From Flaccisagitta enflata (lineage: Eukaryota; Chaetognatha; Sagittoidea; Aphragmophora), in NCBI GenBank assembly GCA_965153355.1, contig OZ231126.1, forward strand, positions 68,386,001-68,450,000: a stretch of 64,000 nt of DNA. Reading direction: 5' to 3'. Shown piece after piece: positions 11,656-23,600 of the stretch. The notes beneath the pieces were generated by a model. That model did not search any database. It was not told where the DNA came from and worked only from the letters and a program-made list of their open reading frames with translations. Position 1 is the first letter of the stretch. Every line of letters starts with the position of its first letter. Made by a program: the position numbers and the translations under genes.

Positions 11656-14600
11656 TCACCAATCGTCATCCAAGACTTTGGACATGTAAGGTCCATCGAG
11701 TTCGTAACCCAATTTACGGTAATAGTTCCTTGTTCCGACTCCACTGATGACGGCCAACTTCCACGCTCCGTGTTCCTCGCGGGCGATGCGCTCGGCCTCT
11801 TCCATTAACAGCATTCCGAAGCCCTGAAGGTTTAAAAAACATTGTAGAAATTACCATGTTTATCTGCTGATTTTAAATACAGATGCACCCGCTATAGCGG
11901 CTCTAAGAATAACGGATATGATATCTTAGTCCCCTCATTTTTTTTCAAGAGCGTCTTCGAAGGTTCAAAATCATCGTTGAAAGTACCAAGTTCATCTGCT
12001 GATTTCGAATACTACTTTGAACGACCTTGACCGATTGATAATTGTCAGGATCTCAAGATTGGTCAAACATCTCGAGTTCTCGACTCGTACTCGTGTTATG
12101 GTGTTGTAAATTCTAACCTGATGTTGGAACTTCTTCGGGTCCTTGGCGGCGACCGGGACGACGGATCCGTAAACGTGAAGTTCTCTCACGACCGAGACGC
12201 CATCTTTGAGTTCCGGTCGGAAAGTGTCGTCGGAACATTTACGAAGGCGCAACAAACCGATCAAAATGTCCTTTTGAAATGGAAAACGCGTACATGGAAA
12301 ATGAATAAAAGGATAGAATTGAAGAAAGAACTAGTATCTCAACTCTCGATCTATTGTAAGATCGAGGCCTCGAGAGACAAGAGTTAACTAGAATGCAAGC
12401 TGGCATCTGCCATGAAGTAGATTGGGGCGAAATAGTGTTACACACCAAATTATGCATCCTTGATATAGAGACATTAGAGTGAAATGGATGCACATATAAT
12501 ATCTTTAGAAGTCCATTTTCCAATCGTATCCCGTAGTAAAGATTCACTAGCTTTACAGCATTCATAAAATGAATGACCGTTTTCTCCGTTTTATTCAGTA
12601 GTCACTCATCGCGTTCATACGATTAATTCAGTAGCTAGATTTCCTGACTTATCCTTAAGTTTCCATGAGTCACAAATCTCGTCCTTAAGTCAATGGTTTT
12701 AAAAGTATCTGCTCATTCTTTTTCCTCGTCCTAGATTAATCAATGTAGTAGTTAGATGCCCATTGTGTATCTCTTCGCCATTTCATTTCCAAGCGTTGTT
12801 TTGATATGAGCTCATTCTTAATCCGCTGTTTCCCCTTAGATTTCATTGTTGTGCCGAGGTCAAGAATCGTGTTGTGTGTAGGCCTTTTTATACCGCATAA
12901 TTAGAAGTTAAGAAGCGACGATGATTCAATATTTGTCTTTCTCCCGTTTGCTATGAGCAGAAGAGGCTGAGGCCCTTTAAGTTATTCTTGAGTCACAAGT
13001 AACACTCAGAAGTCAGATTCGAAGTCAAACAATCAATTATCAAGTCGAGGTCAAGGCCGCATTTGATGAGCGAGCAACGAGACAATCATGGTGTCCCATT
13101 TGCGAAGTCGAATGGTGACAGAGCCGCACATGGACAAGGAGAAGATATGGAACAGGTCCGTATGTGGGTGATTGTGCTCGTATGATTAAAGTAATTCCAC
13201 TGGACAACCCTATATGTATATGCAATTATCTTTTTTTACAATGGTACATCTGCCAAATTATCCATGGTAAGCAGCTGTGGATGTTGACCAAATACGACAT
13301 GTTATCTGACTGCCTCTCTCCTGGCATGAGGAGCCACTTCTCTCTGGTGGTTAACCAGTCTTGCCCAGTTCCTAATGCAAGACCCTGAGTTCTCTTCAGT
13401 ATTTGGATCAAGTAGGTCATAGTTTGAAGGATCAAGCGATAAGTGATCGAACCTTATGGAAAAACCTATTGAGTTCTGGTCGGTGAACTCTGGATGTGCC
13501 TACTTGCCATTTGGAGCGCGCAGAGCTTCAAGAGGAAGCTAAGCTTTTCGGTTGATCTCGGTTTATTTCAACTTTCACTTCAAAACATTTCTAAATGATA
13601 GTGGCCCATTTTGGCCAGTGGCCGTCATTCGTGGAAGTCCTAGAAGGTTTCCTGCGCTTTTAGGATGGAAGCGGCATCTGAATAGGAACAACATTCTGGA
13701 CAGTACTTTCTCTTCCATTCACACATCGGAGTTACAGGCGGCGCTCATCGAACAATTACATCTTCGCGGACTTTCTTTTATGAGAAGGAGCTGGAACGCG
13801 GGGTCTGCTTTTTAGGAAAAAGGGAGCCCTGTTACACACCAAATTATGCATCCTTGATATAGAGACATTAGAGTGAAATGGATGCACATATAATATCTTT
13901 AGAAGTCCATTTTCCAATCGTATCCCGTAGTAAAGGACTAAAGATTCACTAGCTTTACAGCATTCATAAAATGAATGACCGTTTTCTCCGTTTTATTCAG
14001 TAGTCACTCATCGCGTTCATACGATTAATTCAGTAGCTAGATTTCCTGACTTATCCTTAAGTTTCCATGAGTCACGAATCTCGTCCTTAAGTCAATGGTT
14101 TTAAAAGTATCTGCTCATTCTTTTTCCTCGTCTTAGATTAATCAATGTAGTAGTTAGATGCCCATTGTGTATCTCTTCGCCATTTCATTTCCAAGCGTTG
14201 TTTTGATATGAGCTCATTCTTAATCCGCTCTTTCCCCTTAGATTTCATTGTTGTGCCGAGGTCAAGAATCGTGTTGTGTGTAGGCCTTTTTATAGTTTTT
14301 ATACCGCATAATTAGAAGTTAAGAAGCGACGATGATTCAATATTTGTCTTTCTCCCGTTTGCTATGAGCAGAAGAGGCTGAGGCCCTTTAAGTTTTTCTT
14401 GAGTCACAAGTAACACTCAGAAGTCAGATTCGAAGTCAAACAATCAATTATCAAGTCGAGGTCAAGGCCGCATTTGATGAGCGAGCAACGAGACAATCAT
14501 GGTGTCCCATTTGCGAAGTCGAATGGTGACAGAGCCGCACATGGACAAGGAGAAGATATGGAACAGGTCCGTATGTGGGTGATTGTACTCGTATGATTAA

Positions 14601-17600
14601 AGTAATTCCACTGGACAACCCTATATGTATATGCAATTATCTTATTTTACAATAGGTCACCTTTTTCGAAGAATCTGAAGCAAATATTGGTGATTATGCA
14701 GGGGGAGGAAAGCTAAAAATTTTTTAGACATTTTTAACCTTTTTTAATTTTTTTTAACCTTTTTTAGCTCTTTTTCAAATTTTAAAGTGTGCAAAAAGTT
14801 AAAAAAAGCTAAAAAAAGCTACAAAAAGCTAAAAAAGACTAAAACATAGGAAAAAGCTAAAAACAACTGAAAAAGACTAAAAACAAATAAAAAAGATTAA
14901 AATCAACCAAAAGTTTTTGAACTAAATCTAGGAAAAGTAAAAACGAAAGAGCTAAAAAGAGTTAAAAACAACAAAAAAGATCTAAAAGAGGGCTAAAAAA
15001 CAAAGAAAAGTAAAGAAGCTGAAAAAGGCTAAAAAAAGCTATAAAAAGCTAAAAAAAGCTATAAAAAGCTATAACAAGCTATAAAAAGCTAAAAAAAGCT
15101 AAAAGAGATGACTAAAAGGAGTTAAAAAAAGCTAAAACAAGTTAAAAACATGGAAACTAAAAAAAAAATAAAAAAAGCTAAAAAAGGCTAAAAATGAAAA
15201 CTAAAAAGAATTCAAAAGAGCTAAAACAAGTAAAAAACAGCTAAAAAACCCCAGGGAACTTCCCAACGTTGCTCCACCCAAGGAGGATTTTTAGCGTGTT
15301 TTAGCTCTTTTTAACCTTTTTTAGCAAAATTTTAAAGTGTGCAAAAAGTTAATAAAAGCTAAAAAAAGCTAAAAATGTTTAAAAAATTTTTAGCTTTCCT
15401 CCCCCTGATTATGACTAAAGTAGGGTTTAGTGTTTCATACAAAAAGAAACTTTGCAAATGCGTTGGGCTGAATAAAGTCGAAGACCCAATCTACTCCTGT
15501 AACCCAATTTACCCTAACACCTCTACCTGTCCTGGGTCTTCGTAAGACAAGAATGTTTCCCAGCCTCCGTTGGCGACGTAATCCCTTCGCACGAGTTCGA
15601 CGTTGAAAGGTCGCACTTTGTTATGAATCTCTTGAATGCCGACTTCGCGCGTGCGGACGTCTCGACAAGTTGTTCCCAGATCTTTCATTCGCGCCAACGC
15701 GAGTTCGCGAAGATTACCATGCTCCACCCCCGATGTCACTGCGGTGGGAATTTTAAATCAGGTGGTCTGTTAACTAATTATCTATTCGTTTTTGACGATT
15801 TTTCCTTAAATGAGGGGGGGAGGGCAAGGAAGAACAGAACCCTGCGAAGATGGGCAAGGATTGGATAATGGCAGAGCAAAAGATGGGAAATGAACAAGGG
15901 ATGGAAAATGGGCAAGCCAAGGGATAGGAAATGGGCAAGCCAAGGGATTGGAAATGGGCAAGCCAAAGGATGGGAAATGGGCAAGCCAAAGCAAGGGATG
16001 GGGAACGGCAAGCCAAGCGATGGGAAATGGTGAGAAAGTTAACAGTAGGCGATGGAGAAGCCAAGGGACAGGGAATGAGGCAAGCCAAGGGATGGGAAAT
16101 GGCCAAGCCAAGGGACAGGGAATGAGGCAAGCCAAGGGATGGGAAATGGCCAAGCCAACGCCCAACAATGTAAGATATAATTGTACAAGCCAACAGTGAA
16201 ATATCAACAGAAAGAAATTTAATTCACTGACCTAATGGCATCGGGATATCTCTTTGCACTCGGTACACTCTGGTCCAAGGAGGGACCAAGGCGAGAATTC
16301 TGGCAGTCAAGTCGATGAGTGTCGAAGGCGGATAACTCTTGTATCGACCAGTTTTCCACAATTCGTACAGTCCAGTGCCACGAATGACCAAAGTAGGGTA
16401 CAGCTTCAGTCCATCCGGTCTGAAAAGTGGGAGAGGAAATGGAACCGTTTTAAGTCGGGAATCTATATCCACGTCCCTTTGAGAGAAGTAAATCAGAAAG
16501 TTAATTCTAGGGTTAATGGAGTAAGGTAAAAGAAAGCCGAAAAAAAATCGATTAAAAGGCAACTACGTCATTTGACCTTTGCACACAAAAAAAACTTACA
16601 TAGGATTAAAAACGTTATAAGGAGCCTTCTTTTTCCACTTCTACTTTTCCCCTCTTTATTCTTTTTTTTTCCTCTTTGGCAAGCAGGTGGACTTTATCAC
16701 GAAACCCTGGCCAGAGACCTGGCACGGAAAATCACAACACTTTTGGTAATCCGCCCAAAAAGAAAAAATTGCTCTCTCCAAGCTATTTCATCGCCTTGAT
16801 GGCATACAGTCTTTTTTCTTCTCCAACTTTTTTTTATCAAGATAAAATTATTTTATCAAGAAAATTTAGAGAATTTGGGGGAAGAAGGAAAAAAAAGTTC
16901 CCTTCTTTGTGTCTCGTGCGATAGATAAATATTTGCAAATATTCTAAATAGCTAATCAATGGTTTATATATTTCAATTCGCCGACCTTCTTGTTATCATT
17001 TCAGAGTCCCCTCCGGAGTTTGCGGTTCCCCCCTTCCCGTTCCGCATTTTAGTGATACAAATTCGAGTTTTGATAGAGAAAAAAGCCGCCATCCACCTCC
17101 TGTCGGCAGAGATCCCGGTGAATATTTTTTGTCCTTCCGTCCACTGCTCCGTCCGTTGGTCCGTCTGTCTGTTGTTCCGTCTGTCGGCCCGTCCGTGCGC
17201 ACAAATCAAAAAGTGTTAAAACGAGCGTTGTGGATGCTAGTTTGGTTGGTGGGGGCCCACACGTCTTCGACGATATTGTTACCCCGTTACTTGCTTTTTC
17301 ATCTCAGCATACTTCGTCCGCAATCTCTCCAGCATTGCTCCTTTTGCCTTCCGCCTCAAACAAAACATCTTAAAAGTCACCCCGTTAAAAAAAAAAAAAA
17401 TTTTCAATGACATCGGAATTCATTGAACTTTTGCAAGCAACTTAAAAGTGAAAGATGTCCCTGTAAGCAAATATAGGCTAAAGAAGACGCATCCACCACT
17501 GAACATCAACAGGACCCCTTTCCCCACCTCAAAATGATACTACTCTTCTTTCATTGAACAAGAAAAAAACTCTTTTTTTTCCCCAAAGATGACAAAAAAA

Positions 17601-20600
17601 AAATTCACTCAACCGATTCACTCTTGCGTATATGGCATCTTAGACTAAAAAGAAGAAAATATCTGGGGAGCCAAAAAAATTGCATTGCGAGGATCGAGAG
17701 ATAAAAAAAAAGCGGGGGATTTTTTTTGTTTCTTTTTTTTTTCTTTTTTCTTTTTCTCATTCCGATTCGTCTTTCTCTCGATTCTGTACCCGGAGACCTT
17801 TTCTCCGTCTCTCTTTGGTGGTGGGGGGATTCCGCTTAGTAGTTCTCCCTCTCTGACACTTTCCATCGTTCCGTGTCGATGGAAACAATTTATTTTTTGG
17901 TTATGACAAATACAAGCTTTTAATTCTCACCGACAATTATACACAAAAAGAAAAAACATAATAACATTGGACGGGTGGTCATCGTTGCGAGGATTTTTAC
18001 GAATCAACTCAACTAAACAACAATCACCGCCAACTTCAAAATGGGACAAATAATTCTGTCCCTCAAAACCGCGCGAATCGCGATGTTGTTATTCTCCTTC
18101 ATCGTCGTCGTCCTTTCTTCCATCATGACCGCGGGCAGTCAAGTGGCCACGACAAAAAAAGTTGTGTGTTATTACATGTTCGTCGCGGAGTATCGGAAAG
18201 GCGACGCGAAATTGTCCCCCGATGGCGTGGATCCTTATCTCTGCACTCATATCATCTTCGCGTTTCCGGATCCCAAAGTGATTTCCCCCTTCCCAGAACC
18301 CGACAACCACATGGCCAGTGAGTGAAAGTTGAAATGGTCATTTACACCATTAATTTGGGCTCAATTTGGGCATTCAAATGAAATATTTCCAAGAACTTTT
18401 TATGTTCCACTTGTATAGTTAGAGCCCAATCTAATTGGAAAAATCAAATTGGACTTGATCTAAGCACCACGTCATCAATGCTGTAGTTGTATACAATTGA
18501 TTACTTCAATTTGGACAGAAATTTCTTCCATAGTCATTCTATTCAACAACAGCGTTGATGACTAGACAAGTTCAAATCGATTTTCCCAGGCTTTTATTAC
18601 GCGAATGGAACATGAAAAGCGCTCGGAAATGATTTTTAGTCGCGTGCACGCGACTCTATAACCCACTTTGTCGGTCAATCCGTCGGTCGGTCCGTAACAC
18701 TGCTTTTTTCTGCATTACCGCTCCTGCCTTAATGATTGGTTGGCCTATCTTATAACTGCCCCTGCCCACCCGCACGCGACTTCGGTAGCCGTGTATCCGG
18801 CCTTTTTCTTATGAAAGCCCATAATGTTTCCATCCTAATTTACATGGGCAAAACTTTGAATTGAATCTTTAAAAATTTCAAGTTATAAGCAAGTGTTGTT
18901 AGGGCCAAATTTTTACGAACGAACTCTGTCTCAGTGCAAAATCCAAGTGCTCCTAAGCTTATTGGAGTAAGAGTCGACTTTAAGGATTCTATCTGTTATC
19001 TTATTTTTTTTCTCCAAGGTCTCTACTCTCGTCTGAACTCTCTGAAAAGCAAGAATCCAGCGCTAAGAACTTTGATCGCGGTTGGAGGGTGGGCCATGGG
19101 ATCCGGGCCCTGGATGACGATGGTTTCGACCCAATGGGGAAGACAGGCTTACATCGACTCTACCATAAAATTCCTCCGAAAGTAAGGCACTACTCAGAGC
19201 GGCGGCGGCAGCAAAGCGTCTCCCATCGAAGAATCTCAGTTTGAGCTATTCTTCTTCCCATTCATTTTTAGTCGCGTGCTATAAGCCACTTTTCGGTCAG
19301 TCCCTCGGTAGGTCGGTCGGTCGGTCGGTCCGCTTTTTACACAAAGTAAAGACATTTTAAATGTTTTTAAATGTTTCTAAGGCATTTATAAGCCTCCATA
19401 AGCCACTTTTTGGTTGGTCAGTTGGTCTGTCCGTCTGTCTGTCACCAAGTTGTTGAAAGGGTGTTACAGCCAATTATAAGACATTTTAAATGTTTTTGAA
19501 TGTTTTTATGTCATTCATACACCTCTATAAGCCATTTTTTTGTCCATCTGTCCGTCTGTCTGTCTGTCCATTGGTTTGTCAATAAGATATTTTTAAGACT
19601 TGTCATTGCTCGTTTAAAAGTCTTTTTAAATGTTTTAGTCTGTTCATCTGTCTGTTTGCCCGACATTTCTGAAAGTGCCGACGCACGCTTCTTAGGTCTA
19701 ATGGCCTTGTTTTCGCACAATCAGATCCAGTCGGAATATCTCCGAAATATTTTTTACCTTGAATGACCATTACCATTACCTTTACCTAAAATGACCATTA
19801 CCTTTACCGTAAATGACCATCACCTTTACCTTTTCTCACTTTTAATGATTGTAGCTGATATTTTCAGGTCTGCTGTTATTGGCTAGATGTGAGTGAGCAT
19901 GTTTCTGCTAGTTTTACCCTGTCTCGTTATGTAATTCTTATGAACAGCATTAGCTTAGGCGAACATCAAATAGACAGGGCAAACGTAATTTCGGTTTCTC
20001 TGGTTATCCATAAAGAGATGGAAACGCTTGAGGAGCTCGCCTGATGTTGCTAAGCTTTTAACCCCTTAAAAAAAGAAAAAAAAAACAAAAAAAAAAAACG
20101 ATTTGACAAAATGTTTCTTTTTTTTTTGCTACGAAATCCGTTTTGTAACTGGGTCAGTCAAAAAACAGTAATCGTTTCACGAAATCCATTTCTCCTTTCC
20201 ATATGCTAACCAGATGAATTAAAACACACCTCGTGTACTATTTCAAATTCCAACCCCCCACACACACAGACACAATTTCGACGGTATCGATTTAGATTGG
20301 GAGTATCCCGCATCTCGTGGATCTCCGCCCGCCGATCGACATCGATTCTCCCTTCTTTGTCAAGAGTTCAGAACGGCCTTTGAGCGTGAATCCGCCAACA
20401 CAGGGCGGGAAAGACTCCTGATCATCGCCGCGGTGGCCGCCGGTTACGCCTTCGTAGCGCAAGCCTATGAGATCCCCGAAATTGCCAGAAGTCTCGATTG
20501 GATCAACTTAATGGCCTACGAATTCCACGGAAGTTGGGAGAGAGAAACCGGAATTCATGTGCCTTTCCGAGCAGACGGTAGGAAAAACAAGGCCGGATAT

Positions 20601-23600
20601 ACACGGTCGATAAGTGTATTCGCTCGCGGGTGGGCAGGGGCTGTATCGCGAGTTGGCACTGGGCAGGGGCAGTAATGCTCAGAGATTTCACTTTTTCTGC
20701 CGATTTCGCGTCATCAAAAATTTCGCGTTCCCGACGGACGTTCCTTTGGACAGACGCTTAGCGGCTGAAAAGAGGATGAGATTGCCAAAAAACAGAACTG
20801 ATGGTCAGCGATAGGTCGGTTGAGTAATAGGTAGCCATTGCTTAATTCTTCTTTCTGAGTCACCCAAGGTTGTCCCTTAACTCCTTTCCCTAACCAAACC
20901 AGAAGGTCCCGAATTGTTATACAGTCATTTTCTTTAGGCGTCAGCCACAAGGATTCCATCACAATTCGTCATCTAAACGGGATGACAAGTTGTAACTTTT
21001 AACAACGGAGCTCTGACCCGAGTAAAAATTTTTTTTCTCATAACCAAATCCTGAGCCAAATCAATTTTTTTTTTGACAGCGACCCAAATGGATAGATGTC
21101 CTGTAGCATTGCACACTTGTTTCATTTTGTCTCGTAAGATTTTCTCGCATCAAAGGGCGTGAATAGTTTAATGCGTAAAATGTATCTTGAGGCCAAGAGT
21201 GACCTCAATTGAATATGCCATAGCTTTCGGAAGTCTTGCAGTAGCAACAAGAAAATCATAGGCAGCTTTGAGCTTTGACAGAGGTATTTATTTGGATCGA
21301 AATGATTGGCTTCATGCGACATGACCTTTGTGAGGTGCCTTCTTCAAACACTTGGCTTTAAAAAATATCAGTGTAGCAAAGCAAGGGTACAACGGGATTG
21401 AACTACTTTTCCCCTCTCTATCCCTCCGCAGTTATGACTCAATTTTTTTTCTGGCAAACACGATCGGGCAAATAATTGAATAAGGCCAAGGAAAAAATTG
21501 TTTCCATGTAGCGACGAGAAAGTGCCAAAATGTATGTTTGTTTTCATATAATCATAGCTTTTTCTCATCGCCTTAAATGGCGGAGGTCGAAAAGCAGATG
21601 GAAGAAAAAACGAATTTTATCAAATAATTAGTTTTTATTGACGGCAAAGAGATAAATATTTTGTTAGATTGTTTGGAAAGCGTTTGGAGGGCTCCACAAA
21701 CATTTCCATCCCTCTGTGGATTAAAGGAGAAAGCAAAATTTTGCTTGTTTGTTTTAGTCTGCCCATGCTAATTTGCATAATGCTGTTCATAATAAACATA
21801 TCACTAGACAGAATAAAAGACGCAGAAACATACTCATTCACACTAGGCTAGCAAAACGTGACCTGACGATATCGGCCAGAGTAGTTAAAGACGAGGGAAG
21901 GAAAACTTCGTGAGCGTCAAAGGTAAAAACATTTCGAAGATGCCGAATAAGTTTGATTATTAGAAAAGAATGAATCGGAAGAAGAATGAACTTATGACTG
22001 AGATGGTATGCTAGAAGACTTGTCCAAGGAGATTCACTATGCGATGGTGTGCCCTTGTCTCAAATTAATGAAATCGTATCAATAGAAGGCAGTTTCTCCT
22101 TAGAAACCCTCAGACAGATGTAGTAACATCAATGATAGGAAAGCAAACTAAAATGATCACCCTATATCCATCAACAATCACATTATATCCCTTACAGGGC
22201 CATCGGGACGTCTGACTGCCCAATGGTCCACCGAGAATTGGATTCACGGAGGAATGCCTCCCTCGAAGATCGTGCTCGGTATGGCCACATACGGCAGAAG
22301 TTTCACACTCGCCAACCCGGCCATCAACAACATCCGAAGCCCGGCAACTGGAGCAGGAGCAGCTGGATCCATGACCAATTCCCCCGGTCTGCTCTCCTAC
22401 TACGAAATTTGCGACAATATCCGGGTAAGTAAGGCAAGGACGTGCAATTTCCGTGACAAAGAGCCCCGGCTGCAATGCTTCGTTGGTATCAAGTCAAGAG
22501 ACCAGCTAGATTGTGCACAGGCAGCGACAAGCCCACTTGGCGCACTATGTTCTCCCACGCCATCAAATTAATTCCCACCTTTCTGCACCATCATCACTTT
22601 TCATCAGAATCGCGGTTGGAAGAATCGGTTTTCGTTTGAAGAGGGCGCCATGTACGCGTTCAACGGCAACCAGTGGGTGGGATACGACGACACCAACTCA
22701 CTCTTCATCAAAATCAATTACATCCTTCAACGGGGTCTCGGCGGCGGTTTTCTCTGGTCCATGGACTTGGACGATTTCACGGGCAAGTACTGCGGTCAAG
22801 GACCTTATCCTCTCGTGTCTTTGGTCCGGCGCCGTCTTATCGGCAATCTGCCGGCTACGGCTTCCGCTGGAAGGTGGACGCCGAGTCGCGCTCAGCCAGT
22901 CTGGACGACGCCGCGGACCAAGCAACCGGCGTTTGTGGGCCCCGAAGTAACAGAATCCCCCTGGCGTCCGGCGACGACTGAGGCTCCATGGCGTCCCGTG
23001 GCGACCGAGGCTCCTTGGCGTCCTGTTGTCACCGAGGCACCGTGGAGCCCCGTACCTACAGAAGCGCCGTCGTGGCAACCGGCGGTGACAGAGGCGCCAA
23101 CGTGGGGCGCCGCATCAACCATTTGGGTGCCAGGTCCTTGGAGGACGAAATCGGAAGTGACGCCGGAAGTGACGCCGCCGACGCCAGCGCAGCCGCGGCT
23201 GACGACGTTATCGCGTCCGGCGCGTGGAGAGGGGGAAGAGAAGCCGGTCTCCTGTCTGGCTCATGGAGAATATTTCGCGAATCCCAACGACTGTAATTCC
23301 TATTTTCAATGTATTCACGTGGGCACACCGTGGCAGAGAATGCTCCAGTTTCATTGTCCAGAAGCGTTGGCATTTAACCCACGCCTCGTGACTTGCGACG
23401 TGCCCGGAAACGTGCCGGAGTGTGGCGGGGGGTAGATGAGTCATATCTTTAGATTACATCGTTTAACTGATTCGCCAGAACTTTGAAAAAATTTAATGAG
23501 AAACTTGTTTTGTTATTTTTTAAAAACGCGAACCAATGATTTCATTTTCCCATTTTCAATCACGCAACTGAGACTTAAGTGTTCCTTAACACGAACAATG

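Larger units (their letters stand above)
12436..14651. mobile_element. Non-autonomous LTR retrotransposon (TRIM/LARD-like)
   Basis: Two direct repeats, 12436-13240 (805 bp) and 13830-14651 (822 bp), both start TGTTACACACC and end TTTTACA or TTTTTACA. They differ by about seven substitutions plus 8-bp and 9-bp insertions, so insertion was recent. Between them are 589 bp without retroviral genes. A tRNA-primer-like TGGTACATCTGCC begins one base after the left LTR (13242). A polypurine tract, AGGAAAAAGGGAG (13814-13826), lies just before the right LTR. ATAG flanks both ends, a 4-bp target duplication. The orientation by primer site is plus, antisense to ELP3, in whose intron 5 it sits. It must depend on proteins made elsewhere. 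Confidence 0.9.

Noticed and set aside
12436-14651. Simple tandem segmental duplication of ~810 bp
   Set aside because: TG...CA boundaries, polypurine tract, primer-like TGG and ATAG flanks make an LTR element the better explanation.
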